From contig JAGNKU010000021.1 of the NCBI GenBank assembly GCA_017999985.1, forward strand, positions 1 to 53,890: 53,890 nt of DNA, in the 5' to 3' direction. The translations under genes and the position numbers were made by a program. Positions 34,900-43,967 of this stretch are shown piece by piece. The notes below the pieces were generated by a model. That model searched no databases. It had not been told where the DNA came from and saw only the letters and a list, made by a program, of their open reading frames with translations. Within the stretch, counting starts at the first letter, position 1; each line of letters opens with the position of its first letter. Source of the stretch: Phycisphaerae bacterium. Lineage in GTDB: Bacteria > Planctomycetota > Phycisphaerae > UBA1845 > Fen-1342.

Positions 34900-37134
34900 T
34901 CAACGACCATCTTCACGCGGCGCCGGCGCCACAGCTCCCCCGCGCGGGGGCCGCGGCGCGCCCGGTTGGCCGCCGGGAGCCGGCGTGCCGGCGGGGGACT
35001 CCGTGGGTTTCGTGCCGTCGGGCGGCGCGGCCGGCTTTGTGCCCAACTTGGCCATGAATGCAAACGACACTTTCCAGTCGCCGGACGTGTCCTCGCCCGT
35101 CACCGGGTCCAGCAACTGCGCGGTGCCTCCACCGGCGGACGGGGTGGCGCCCGGCGGCGTGTACGCCGTGGGCACGCTGGGGTTGTACCGCACCGGGATG
35201 GGGTCGCTGATGTACTTCTTGCCTTTTTCATCAGGGTCAGGGATGTAGAACCCGAGGCCGGGCGTCTGGCTCTTTTCGCGGAGGTTCTCAAAATAAGCCT
35301 CGGTCAGCCACTTGATGGCCTCCGCCTGCGTGCGGCCGTACAGCAGCCGACCTTCAATCCGCACGATGAAGCCTGCGCCTTCCGGAGCGCTGGGCGCCTC
35401 ACCGCCCTCGCCCCCGGCGGGGGCCTGGAACTGCGGCATGGCGGGCGTGGGTGGCCGCACACCGCGCCCGCGGGCGGACCGCCCACCGATCGGTGGCGGC
35501 GTCGTGGGCGCCGCGGCGGGCGTCATCGGCGTAGCGGCCGCGGCGCGGGCCCCACCCCCGGACGCGGCGGTCGCGTCAAGCTGCGCAGGATCGAGCGCGG
35601 GCGAATACTCAATTCGCAGGGACTCGATGATGAACTGGCCGCGCGTGCGCCGGTCGAACCGGGTCGGATCGGAGGCAATCAGCTTCTTCAGTTCCTCGGC
35701 GGCAGTCACCTGCATGAGTTCCGGGGGATTGAGCGGCGGCAGCGCGACGCTCGGCAGAACCAGCAATTGCGGCAGCAGCGTTTTGTACTCCTGCAGCTTG
35801 AGCAGGTTGTCGATGTCCTTCTTGCGCTGGCTCGTGTCGGTCTGGGCCGTGTTGAACCCGTCGCGGAAGGTTTTGGCCTCTCGGACGATCTTGTCCGTTG
35901 TGGCGCGGGCCTGGCGCGCGGCTTCACTGTTGAGCGTCTGCTGATCGAGCGCGTTGGCGACGTAGGGGATGCCGGCGGCGATCAGCAGCGCCGCCGCGGT
36001 CGCCACGAAATAAGGGCGTTTCTTCTGCCAGACGGCGATGCGCGCCAGCTCGGTCGGCAGCAGCGACGCGCGGATCTTCGCCAGCCCGAGACCCTGGAGC
36101 GCCAGCCCGTACGCGGCCGCGAAGCTGAGGATGTTGTCGGTGAACTGCGGCGCGGTGATCGTCGCGGTCGGCAGGAGCTGGGTGAACTTTTCCAGCTTGG
36201 CGACGCCGCCCGAGATCGTCAGGTTGTTCTCCAGGTACTTCTGCAGGCCGGGCAGGCGGAAGGCGTTGCCCAGCGCCAGCACCTTCCGCAGCTCCACGTC
36301 GCGGTGCGACGAGCTGTAGAAGCCGATCGAGCGCTGGATCTCCGCCACCAGGTCGGCGAACACCGGCCGCATGGCCTGGAAGATCTGCCGGGCATACTTG
36401 CTCGTCGCGGCCGAGCGCTTGAGGTTTTCCGCCTTGGCGAACGAGAGTTTGAACGCCCGGACGAGTGCCTCGGTGAAACTGTTGCCGCCCAGCGGGATGT
36501 TGCGCGTCCAGGCGGCGTTCGATTCGACGATGATCAGGTCGGTGTTCTGGGCGCCCACGTCGATCATGACGGTGGCGCCGCCCTCGCCCGCCGCCTGCCC
36601 GTCGAACTGGCAGAAGTTGTAGAGCGCGGCCGGCACGGTCTGGACGCCGGCCGGCGCGATGTTCACCGCCGCGAAATAGCCCAGGTGCTTGCGGATCAGG
36701 TCCTTGCGGATGGCGAAGATGCCGACCTCGACATCCGGGGAGCCTTCGCTCGTGAAGACCTGGTAGTCCCAGACGACGTCATCGATGTCGAACGGGATTT
36801 GCTGGCTGGCTTCATAGCGCACCAGGTCGTGGATCTTCTTCGCGTCCTTTTTGAGGTCGATCGGCGGCATCTTGCAGAACCGGGCGAAGGTCTGCTGGCC
36901 CGGCACGCCGACGACGAAGCGGTCGCCTTGCCAATCATTCCGTGAGGCGAACTTCTCCAGCGCGGAGCTGATCAGCTCGTCCCGGTCCGCGTCGGGCTGC
37001 GAGAGGATTTTGGGGTGCTCGATGACATCGAAGGCGACGCACTCAACCTTGCCGCCCTCCGCCGGCCGGAGCTTGATGGCCTTGAGGGCACACTGTCCGA
37101 CGTCGATGCCCCAGACTGCGTTTCCGGTAGCCAT
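34900..37134 (-). CDS. pilM: PilM-PilN fusion protein of a type IV pilus or type II secretion system
   Basis: A 744-residue protein, about twice a normal PilM. Residues 1-350 are an actin-like PilM domain: AVWGIDVGQCALKAIKL (phosphate 1), ATVMIDVGAQNTDLIIVES (phosphate 2), and LALGNAFRLPGLQKYLEN (adenosine motif). Residues 354-363 read KIRASLLPTE, like the INLLP peptide at the N-terminus of PilN that docks on PilM. A transmembrane segment follows (RPYFVATAAALLIAAGIPYV, about 373-392), then a coiled coil, and ferredoxin-like strands (FIIESLRIEYS, FIVRIEGRLLYGRTQAEAIK). Pro/Gly/Arg-rich linkers include SARGRGVRPP. So PilN seems fused in cis to PilM. AAGGAG precedes ATG 37134. First gene of a four-gene run. 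Confidence 0.88.
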   Translation of the reverse strand: MATGNAVWGIDVGQCALKAIKLRPAEGGKVECVAFDVIEHPKILSQPDADRDELISSALEKFASRNDWQGDRFVVGVPGQQTFARFCKMPPIDLKKDAKKIHDLVRYEASQQIPFDIDDVVWDYQVFTSEGSPDVEVGIFAIRKDLIRKHLGYFAAVNIAPAGVQTVPAALYNFCQFDGQAAGEGGATVMIDVGAQNTDLIIVESNAAWTRNIPLGGNSFTEALVRAFKLSFAKAENLKRSAATSKYARQIFQAMRPVFADLVAEIQRSIGFYSSSHRDVELRKVLALGNAFRLPGLQKYLENNLTISGGVAKLEKFTQLLPTATITAPQFTDNILSFAAAYGLALQGLGLAKIRASLLPTELARIAVWQKKRPYFVATAAALLIAAGIPYVANALDQQTLNSEAARQARATTDKIVREAKTFRDGFNTAQTDTSQRKKDIDNLLKLQEYKTLLPQLLVLPSVALPPLNPPELMQVTAAEELKKLIASDPTRFDRRTRGQFIIESLRIEYSPALDPAQLDATAASGGGARAAAATPMTPAAAPTTPPPIGGRSARGRGVRPPTPAMPQFQAPAGGEGGEAPSAPEGAGFIVRIEGRLLYGRTQAEAIKWLTEAYFENLREKSQTPGLGFYIPDPDEKGKKYISDPIPVRYNPSVPTAYTPPGATPSAGGGTAQLLDPVTGEDTSGDWKVSFAFMAKLGTKPAAPPDGTKPTESPAGTPAPGGQPGAPRPPRGGAVAPAPREDGR

Positions 37135-37492
37135 GACACGTACTCCTTGGGCGTCAGCCGGCCGGGCACCCGCGCATGCGGGGTGCGCACGTCTGCCGCC
37201 AAGACATACATCTTCCAGCGCCGCCGGTGCGGCGCAGGATCGGTCAGGTTGAACACTACACGCGTGGGGGGCCGCCGATCGTTTCGCAGCGGCTGCCGTC
37301 GGAGGTCTACCGCGACGGCCGTTCGGGGGGATGATATCTATGTATGAGGCCGTTCCGCCTATCGGCGAGCGTGGGCAACCGTCGCGTAGCCAGGAGCGTT
37401 GCCGCGTTCAGTTTTTGCGCGTTTCAGTCCCGGGGGGCAGGTCTCCAATCCATCGTCCGCGCGCCAGCCCGCGCTGGCATCGCGTCCATCTA

Positions 37493-37528
37493 ATTATACC
37501 AGATACCGCAAGTTGGCAAGGTTGTCAA
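37493..37528 (-). promoter_or_regulatory. Candidate promoter of the pilM-type operon, with a long leader
   Basis: On the minus strand TTGACA (37528-37523), 17 bp and TATCTG (37505-37500) lie next to a second possible -10, TGGTATAAT (extended -10, 37501-37493). This is the most A+T-rich spot in the 465-bp gap 37135-37599, which holds no gene. A start near 37490 would leave a leader of about 350 nt before ATG 37134, with a near-palindrome around 37170-37192 close to the ribosome binding site. Confidence 0.6.
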
Positions 37529-37599
37529 AAAACCAAGGCGGTTTCCCGCCGGTCGCTGGCCAGCGCGGGCGCTTGACGGCTGGCCGTCAGGCCGCGCGA

Positions 37600-38292
37600 T
37601 CATGGCCGCGGCGACAGCGTGTGCTCAATCGAGAGCCGGGCGGTCGCCGTGCCGGCCTGAAAGCCGCCGACGGTGTTCACCGCGTTGATCTTCGTCAAGG
37701 TCACGACCAAGTCCGCCCCCTGCACGAACCGGTCCAGATCGTCGAGCGTCAGTTCCCGGCTGCCGGTATCGGTGTAGGGGCCGAGATTCACGACCTCGGT
37801 CTTCCCGAACACCGTCTGGGTCAGTCGGATCCGCACCTGCAGGCGCGCATTCGCCCCGCTCCACTGCAGTGTGAAGCCCGCCAGCGAGGCCCCGCCGCCC
37901 TCCGCCGGGGACGTGATCGCGAACTCTCCCGGCGCATCGACCGACGTGCTCTCAATGCCGCGCGTCGGCTCATCGACGCGGATGACATACACGTCGGCCG
38001 CGGGCACGGTCGCCGTGAACATGTCGGCCGCATTCGGGCCCTGGAGCGCGACCGCGTTGACCTCCACGGACTGATCATCCTCGAACTCGATCGCGCGGCC
38101 ATCGTCATCGACGATCGTCGCGCTCACCGTCGCCTGCGACGCGCCGAGCACCTGCGAGATCTCGATGTTCGCCGTCGTCTCGTCGAGGTACGTGCGCGCG
38201 GTACCGCCGTCGCCCGGACCGATCGTGATCGTGCAACTGCCGCCCATGCACAACAGGCTCACCACGCCGACTACCATGCTGCGTTTGACCAT
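37600..38292 (-). CDS. Lipoprotein of unknown function
   Basis: A 230-residue protein. The signal VVGVVSLLCMGGSC gives a lipid-modified Cys at residue 20. The mature part is beta-rich, acidic (isoelectric composition low), without a recognised domain. GGAGG stands 8 bases before ATG 38292; a second ATG five codons later is less well placed. It starts 13 bp after the putative-Ig lipoprotein gene and is likely translated from the same mRNA. Confidence 0.7.
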   Translation of the reverse strand: MVKRSMVVGVVSLLCMGGSCTITIGPGDGGTARTYLDETTANIEISQVLGASQATVSATIVDDDGRAIEFEDDQSVEVNAVALQGPNAADMFTATVPAADVYVIRVDEPTRGIESTSVDAPGEFAITSPAEGGGASLAGFTLQWSGANARLQVRIRLTQTVFGKTEVVNLGPYTDTGSRELTLDDLDRFVQGADLVVTLTKINAVNTVGGFQAGTATARLSIEHTLSPRP

Positions 38293-38305
38293 TTGTGTGC
38301 CTCCG

Positions 38306-39706
38306 TCAAGGGCCGACCGTCAAGGTCAGGCTTCGTGTGCCGGTCATCGCCGGAGTGTCGCTATCCCTCACCCGGAGCGTGAACGTCTGGCTCGTCGCGC
38401 CGACCGCCGGCGTGCCGGAGATCTCGCCCGTGGCTGCGTTCAGCGTCAGGCCGGCCGGCAACGCGCCGGCTGTCAGCGACCACGTGTACGGCGCGACGCC
38501 ATGCGCCGCGGCCGCTGTTTCGCTGTACGCCACGCCGATCGTTGCGTCCGGGAGCGTGGTCGTCGTGATCAGCGGCGAGACGACCAGCTTCAGCTCCTGG
38601 GCGGCCGACGTAGCCGGCGAGTCGGCGTCCATGGCTGACACGGTGAACGTCTCGGTCATCGCGGCGGCCGTGACCGTGCCGGAGATCAGGCCGGTGTCCG
38701 CGGCGAGCGTCAGCCCGTCGGGCAGCGTGCCCTCCGAGACGGCCCACGTGTATGGCGCCAGACCCGCCGCCGCGCCGAGCGCGACTTCGTAGGCCACACC
38801 GTCGGCGGCAGGCGCGAGCGTCGTCGTGATGACGACCACGGGTACGACGATCTTGAACTCGCGTGAGTCGGTCGAGGCCGGCGAGTCCGTGTCGGTCACC
38901 GCGATGGTGAAGGTCGCCGTGCCGCCGCCGGCGGTTGGCGTCCCGCTGATCAGGCCCGTGGTGCGGCTGAGCCGCAGGCCGTCGGGCAGCACGCCAGCGC
39001 TGACGCGCCACGTGTACGGCTCACGCCCGTCGATGGCCTGAAGCTGGGCGCTGTACGCGGTGCCGACCTCACCTGCTTCCAGTTCCGTGGTCGTGATCGT
39101 CACGCCGATCGGATGAATCGCGAGCGTGGCCCGTTCGGTGATCGACTGCTGGGGATCGCCGTTGTCCGTGACAGCCATTTCGAGCTGCAGCCCGGATTTC
39201 TCCACCAGGGGCGTGCCGAAGATGCGGCCGGTGTCGTCGTCGTAGTCCAGGCCAGCGGGCAGGCCGATGATCGTGATCGCATAGGGAGGAACGCCGCCGG
39301 AGATCGTGGGCGTGCTTTCGTAGGCCTCGCCGACGCGGGCGGGCGCCAGCGCAAACTGTGCCGTCAGCCGCTCCAGCACAGTCAGTGTGTACGCGGCGGT
39401 GCCCTCGCGCACCGGCACCGAGGCGCTGTTCACGCCGACCGTGAACGTGAATGTCCCGGTCTCCAGCGGGCGTCCGCTGAGCGTGCCGTCGTCGCGATCG
39501 AGCATCAGTCCGGCCGGCAGGGCGCCGTCAACGATCCCCCATTCGAGGTCGAGGTTTTCCGAGTACAGGTCCTGCGAGTAATTCAGGCCCTCCACGGCGT
39601 TGGGTAACTCCGCGGGCGCGATCGTCAGCAGCGGCCCCACACAGGACGGGGTCACCGCGCAACATGCCAACAGCAGCCCCCCGCCCAAAACACGCATCGT
39701 CTTCAC
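38306..39706 (-). CDS. Lipoprotein with about five putative-Ig (He_PIG) domains
   Basis: A 466-residue surface lipoprotein. The signal VLGGGLLLACCAVTPSC is followed by repeats of about 85-90 residues. The repeats carry the He_PIG signature LPxGLxLxxxTGxIsGTP: for example GALPAGLMLDRDDGTLSGRP, VLPDGLRLSRTTGLISGTP, TLPDGLTLAADTGLISGTV and ALPAGLTLNAATGEISGTP. These cadherin-like folds act in adhesion or as spacers. GTG 39706 is preferred as start over ATG 39697 because GGAGG stands 7 bases before the GTG. It is followed closely by the small lipoprotein gene. Confidence 0.82.
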   Translation of the reverse strand: MKTMRVLGGGLLLACCAVTPSCVGPLLTIAPAELPNAVEGLNYSQDLYSENLDLEWGIVDGALPAGLMLDRDDGTLSGRPLETGTFTFTVGVNSASVPVREGTAAYTLTVLERLTAQFALAPARVGEAYESTPTISGGVPPYAITIIGLPAGLDYDDDTGRIFGTPLVEKSGLQLEMAVTDNGDPQQSITERATLAIHPIGVTITTTELEAGEVGTAYSAQLQAIDGREPYTWRVSAGVLPDGLRLSRTTGLISGTPTAGGGTATFTIAVTDTDSPASTDSREFKIVVPVVVITTTLAPAADGVAYEVALGAAAGLAPYTWAVSEGTLPDGLTLAADTGLISGTVTAAAMTETFTVSAMDADSPATSAAQELKLVVSPLITTTTLPDATIGVAYSETAAAAHGVAPYTWSLTAGALPAGLTLNAATGEISGTPAVGATSQTFTLRVRDSDTPAMTGTRSLTLTVGP

Positions 39707-39754
39707 CGCGCCACCTCCGTGCCGGGGGGCCGTTTCCGACCCGCGCCGTGCAGT

Positions 39755-39782
39755 ATTATGGGCACGGTACCAGTGGTCCCAA
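39755..39782 (-). promoter_or_regulatory. Candidate promoter of the two-lipoprotein unit
   Basis: On the minus strand TTGGGA (39782-39777), 16 bp and CATAAT (39760-39755) lie about 50 bp before the GTG at 39706, inside the 107-bp gap after the HEAT lipoprotein gene. Confidence 0.45.
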
Positions 39783-39813
39783 GAGTCCCGCAAGCCGAGC
39801 GGCTGGGCCGTCG

Positions 39814-42414
39814 CTACTGGCTCACGGGGACTTCGGCCTGGAACTTGATATCCGGCAGGGCCTCGCCGTCTGTACCGCGCACGGCGCACGAGAAACCCCA
39901 CTGGCCGCTGATCTGCACCACCTTCAGCAGGAGCGTGTTCCAGCCGCCGACAAGCTGCACCGGCACCTGGTCTTGCAGCGGCGTGTGACTGCGCGAGCCC
40001 TTGAATTCGTGCACCAGCGCGCCGTTCAGCCAGACCTTCACGCCGTCGTCGCTGCCGACGTCGAGCCGCGCGGGGCCCGCGCTAGCGGTCCAGACGGCGC
40101 AGCGCACGTACACGCACCGATCGGTGGCCTTGTCGAGCGGCGTCAGGTCAAACACCCACGGCTCGTTTGCGTTCGTCGGCGGCAAGGCGCGCCACTGCAC
40201 GTCCGCGCCGGCTTCTTCCGGCGGGTATGCAGTGGCCTGGACATGCTCCCACGTCTGACCCTGAGTGAAGTACGGTCCCGCCGCCTGCCACGTCGTGATG
40301 GAGCCCTTGGCCTGCCGCAGGAACGCGAGCACGTCGTTGCCGCGTTTGCGCGTCTCGTCGTTCGTCGTCTGCGCCAGGACTGCGTCAACGGCCGCGCGCG
40401 CTGCCGCCGAGTCTCCGCCGCCGATCAGCCGGGCGATGGCCAGCACGGCCGTTTCCGCCTCGGCCCGCAGACCCTCGTCACCGAGCGCCTGCTGTGCGGC
40501 GTCCAGGGCGTCGATGTGCGGCACCTTGGCCAATCCGGCGAGCACCGCCTTCTTCTCGTCCGGACGTTCTGACTTCTCCCAGGCGTGTTTGTAGAGGCCG
40601 GCGGTCGCGGCCGGTGTCCGCTCGCTGGGCAGACCGAGCAGCCGCACATAGCCCTGCAACGCCAGCACGCGGTGCGTCTTGCTCGCGCTGTGCTCCACGA
40701 CATCGAGCAGGTCGTCGAGCACCGCGTTGCTCGGCCACTGGGCCAAAGCGCGCACCGCGGCGTCAACGAGTTCGGCGTCGTCCGCCTGCCGCGCCGTGCG
40801 AATCCGGGCGAGCGCCGCGTCGCCGCCGACGCGCCCGAGCACGTCGATCAGCGCGGGTTGGGCCGTCGCGCTGGTGCTGTCCCACGCGGCCAGGATCGGC
40901 GCGGCGCGCTGCTCGGGGTCTTCCGTCCGCTGGCAGACGGCCACCACGGCGTCCGCAGCCGCCGCACGAACGGCCTCGCTGTCGGCCAGCAACGTGACCA
41001 GCGTCGCGGCGTGTTCCGGTTGGCCGAGCTCACCGAGCGCGTTGAGGGCCGCGACCCGCACGACCTCTTCCGACCGATTCGCCTCCTTGAACAGCACGGG
41101 CACGCCGGCGTAGTGCCGCCGCGCGGCGAGCGCGCGAATCAGCTCCGCGCACTGCTCCGGCGGAGCGCTTCGCAGGCTGGCGATGAAGACGGCATTGAGC
41201 TCTGCGCCGCGCAGGCGGGCGAGCGCGTGCCGCGCGGCATCACGCTCCTCGCGGTCGGCACTTGCCGCCACGCCGGCGAGGACCAGGATATCGGCCGAAT
41301 CGCCGAGCAGTTCGAGGGCCCGCAGCGCTGCACAGCGCACCGCCACGTCGGAGCTGGTGAGGATCTCCACGATGGCCGGCTTCGCGCTGCGGTCGCCCCG
41401 TGTGCCGAGCGCTTCGACGGCCACAAGCTGCAGTTCGGGGGAAAGCGCGGGCAGTTCCTGGACCAGGGTGCTGGTCACGGCCGGGCCCGGCAGGTCGGCG
41501 AGGAGCCGCACGGCGACGGGACCGAGTGCGGCGGTTCGCGGGCCGTGGAGTACCTCGAGCAGCCGCGGCACGGCCGCATCCGGATCGACGACCGTCAGGC
41601 CGTGCAGCGCCGCCGTCTGCAGCGCCGGGCTCAGCGACGGTTGATACACCGTCGTGAAGATCTCCACGGCCTGTGCCTTGTCGCCGCCGGCCACCAGCCG
41701 CTCGGCGACCTGGATCAGGGCCGCGGCCGCGGTGGCCCGGTGCGTCTCGTCGGACCCGCGCCACAGCGCATAGAGGCCGTTCACCGCGTCGTGGCCGCCG
41801 ATATCACCGAGCGCCGCGGTGGCCGCCGTCGCGAGGGCGTCGTCGTCGTGCCGGGTGAGACGCACGAGCAGCGGGACGGCCGTCGCGTCACGCCGGGCGG
41901 CGAGCGCGTTGACCAACGCGAGCTGCCAGGCGGGTTCCATGGCCAGCTCGAGCGCGGTGCGCAGCGCGGCGGCGGCCTCGGCGGACGGGTTGTGCTGCAG
42001 GACGCGCCGCGCCTGGTCGCGGACCTCGCCGTCGGATTCGTCGAGCAGGGGCGCGACCGCCGCGACTGACTCGGCACCGCTGAGGCGTTCGAGCTGGCGC
42101 AGGAGCCAGATGCGCGCCGGCTTGGGGGTCTCCGGCCCGAGGCGCGCGGTCATGGCTTCGCAGAGCGCCACGCGGTCCGCTTCGCGCCCCGGCTGTCCGA
42201 TCTCGAAGCAGAGCTGCTCGAGGCGCTGCTGGGGCTGCTCGCGGTCCGCGATGTTGTCCGCGGACATGCCCGGCAGCCACGCGTCGATCAGCCCGTCGAA
42301 CATGGTGCGCGCCGCGCGGTCGGCGTCGACCGCGCCGGGCTTCGTCGGTTGCTGGCAGCCAGAGGCGGTGCAGAACAACGTCAGGAGCGCTACCAGTATG
42401 CTGAGTCTCTTCAT
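39814..42414 (-). CDS. HEAT-repeat lipoprotein with C-terminal beta-sandwich
   Basis: An 866-residue lipoprotein: signal RLSILVALLTLFCTASGC (Cys 20), then about 650 residues of HEAT/PBS-lyase-like repeats (PLLDESDGEVRDQARRVLQ, ILTSSDVAVRCAALRALELL, LLADSEAVRAAAADAVVAV). The last 150 residues form a beta-sandwich with DVGSDDGVKVWLNGALVHEF and LVGGWNTLLLKVVQISGQW, a module that in planctomycetes ends many secreted hydrolases and probably binds carbohydrate. No catalytic motif is seen. ATG 42414 is 14 bp after the oxidoreductase gene, so the two are probably cotranscribed. Confidence 0.8.
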   Translation of the reverse strand: MKRLSILVALLTLFCTASGCQQPTKPGAVDADRAARTMFDGLIDAWLPGMSADNIADREQPQQRLEQLCFEIGQPGREADRVALCEAMTARLGPETPKPARIWLLRQLERLSGAESVAAVAPLLDESDGEVRDQARRVLQHNPSAEAAAALRTALELAMEPAWQLALVNALAARRDATAVPLLVRLTRHDDDALATAATAALGDIGGHDAVNGLYALWRGSDETHRATAAAALIQVAERLVAGGDKAQAVEIFTTVYQPSLSPALQTAALHGLTVVDPDAAVPRLLEVLHGPRTAALGPVAVRLLADLPGPAVTSTLVQELPALSPELQLVAVEALGTRGDRSAKPAIVEILTSSDVAVRCAALRALELLGDSADILVLAGVAASADREERDAARHALARLRGAELNAVFIASLRSAPPEQCAELIRALAARRHYAGVPVLFKEANRSEEVVRVAALNALGELGQPEHAATLVTLLADSEAVRAAAADAVVAVCQRTEDPEQRAAPILAAWDSTSATAQPALIDVLGRVGGDAALARIRTARQADDAELVDAAVRALAQWPSNAVLDDLLDVVEHSASKTHRVLALQGYVRLLGLPSERTPAATAGLYKHAWEKSERPDEKKAVLAGLAKVPHIDALDAAQQALGDEGLRAEAETAVLAIARLIGGGDSAAARAAVDAVLAQTTNDETRKRGNDVLAFLRQAKGSITTWQAAGPYFTQGQTWEHVQATAYPPEEAGADVQWRALPPTNANEPWVFDLTPLDKATDRCVYVRCAVWTASAGPARLDVGSDDGVKVWLNGALVHEFKGSRSHTPLQDQVPVQLVGGWNTLLLKVVQISGQWGFSCAVRGTDGEALPDIKFQAEVPVSQ

Positions 42415-42428
42415 GTTCGTACTTCCGC

Positions 42429-43706
42429 TCAGGGGTACAGGCGCCACGGGGCGCGCTTAGGGCGGTCGAGCCAGCGGCTGGCCAGCTCGTCGCCGATGAT
42501 CTCCTGCTTTTCCGGATCCCATTGCAGCCGCCGGCCGAGCCACCACGCGATGTTGCCGAGGTGGCAGACGGTGATCGAGCTGGCGCCAATGGCCACGTCG
42601 GCGATCGGCCGCTGACGATTGCGGATGCAGTTCAGCCAGTCCTGGTGATGACCGGGGCTTTCGTACAGGTGCACATCATTGGGGCCGAGCGGCTCGCGGC
42701 CGATGCTCTCGGGCCACGTCTTGAAATAGCCGCGGTTGACCTCGATCTTGCCGTCGGTGCCCGTGAACAGAATGCCGTTCGCGCCGCCGTGATACATCGT
42801 CACGCCGTTGGCGTACTTGTAGGTCAGCGTCTTCGCTTCGGCGAGGTTGGGCGGGATGATCTCGACCGGGCCGGTGCCGTCCATGCCGAGGCCCCACTGG
42901 GCGATGTCGAAGTGGTGGGCGCCCCAGTCGGTCATCATGCCGCCGGAGTAATTGCGGATCAGCCGCCAGCCGCCGCTGTAGCTGCCGCTGCAGCGCTCGG
43001 CGTTGTAGGGATACCACGGGGTGGGGCCGAGCCAGCGGTCCCAGTCGAAGCCGTCGGGCACCGGCTCTTCCGGCAGGTACTTCTCCTGCGACGGCCCGCC
43101 GATGCCGACGTTCACCGTGTGCACGCGGCCGATGCGGCCGCTGCGGACCAGCTCGCAGGCCAGGCGGAACTCGGGGCTGGAGCGCTGCTGGCTGCCGGTC
43201 TGGAAGACGCGCCCGTACCGCCGGACGGCCCGCACCATCTGCTGGGCCTCGGCGATGGTCAGCGACAGCGGTTTCTCGCTGTAGACGTCCTTGCCGGCGC
43301 GGCAGGCGGCGATGGCGATGAGGGCGTGCCAGTGATCGGGCACGGCGATCAGGACGGCGTCGATGTCGGGGCGGGCGAGCAGCAACTCGAACTCGTTGTA
43401 GATGTCACAGCCCTTGAATGTGCCCGAGGTGTTCTCGGCGGCGTAGGTTTCCTCGACGGTTTGCCTGGCCTTTTCGCGCTTGGTGCGATCGACGTCGCAG
43501 ATGGCGACGATCTGGAAGTCGCGGTTGTGCACCAGGGTGTGGAGGTGCCCGCCGCCCATGTTGCCGATGCCGATCATGCCGAGCGTGATGCGTGCGCTGG
43601 GGGCGGGGCGGCCCCAGGCGGGGGCGGAGAGGACGTAGGGTGCGGCGGCGAGTGCCGCGGCGCCTTTCAGGAACTGCCGACGCGAAACGCCTTGGTAGCG
43701 CGACAT
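42429..43706 (-). CDS. Tat-exported Gfo/Idh/MocA family oxidoreductase
   Basis: A 425-residue enzyme. The Tat signal SRRQFLKGAAALAAAPYVLS starts at residue 8. The NAD(P) loop is LGMIGIGNMGGGHLH, followed by the family's EKPLSLTIAEAQQM, and the C-terminal domain has GGMMTDWGAHHFDIAQWGLG. This planctomycete subgroup is exported folded with its cofactor; substrates are probably sugars or inositol-type compounds but cannot be told here. GAGGT precedes ATG 43706. The HEAT lipoprotein gene follows directly. Confidence 0.88.
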   Translation of the reverse strand: MSRYQGVSRRQFLKGAAALAAAPYVLSAPAWGRPAPSARITLGMIGIGNMGGGHLHTLVHNRDFQIVAICDVDRTKREKARQTVEETYAAENTSGTFKGCDIYNEFELLLARPDIDAVLIAVPDHWHALIAIAACRAGKDVYSEKPLSLTIAEAQQMVRAVRRYGRVFQTGSQQRSSPEFRLACELVRSGRIGRVHTVNVGIGGPSQEKYLPEEPVPDGFDWDRWLGPTPWYPYNAERCSGSYSGGWRLIRNYSGGMMTDWGAHHFDIAQWGLGMDGTGPVEIIPPNLAEAKTLTYKYANGVTMYHGGANGILFTGTDGKIEVNRGYFKTWPESIGREPLGPNDVHLYESPGHHQDWLNCIRNRQRPIADVAIGASSITVCHLGNIAWWLGRRLQWDPEKQEIIGDELASRWLDRPKRAPWRLYP

Positions 43707-43771
43707 GCTGCGACCTCAATCATCGGCCCCGCAACCACGCCCGTACCGCGCGGGCGTGTCAGGCGGAAAGC

Positions 43772-43967
43772 TTACTGCGCAGGCGCGCGCTTCGAAAGGG
43801 AATCCAACACGGGTTGGCTGGCGGGGCTCAGGCCCTCGACGTAGATGGCGCGGCCGAGCCACTCGGGCTCGAAGTCGGCGCGGAGCATCCCCTGTCGGCC
43901 GCTCAGCGGGTCGCCGGGCACGATGTGCGTCTCCGTCACACTGAGGACCGGCACCATGTGCGAGCTG
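43772..43967 (-). pseudogene. Detached 3' end of the C39-like peptidase gene
   Basis: In frame on the minus strand this encodes HMVPVLSVTETHIVPGDPLS... to EGLSPASQP, matching the end of the C39-like domain encoded at 46.4 kb, then 12 further residues (VLDSLSKRAPAQ) and TAA. The peptidase's catalytic Cys and the membrane part are missing. Changes such as F to P and W to R at positions kept in the full gene suggest decay. The stretch up to the stop may be the original end of the gene before rearrangement. Confidence 0.75.
43811..43967. repeat. Direct repeat copy 1 (157 bp)
   Basis: Matches 46341-46497 in the same orientation, with 149 of 157 bases identical and no gaps. Both edges are sharp: sequence similarity stops at once outside. 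Together the copies bound a segment of 2,373 bp. Confidence 0.93.

Noticed and set aside
33400..36945. Very long open frame (about 1180 codons) on the plus strand opposite the pilM-type genes
   Set aside because: It is antisense to two clear protein genes, has shadow composition (Arg/His/Gly-rich) and no domain. Long antisense frames are expected at this G+C content.
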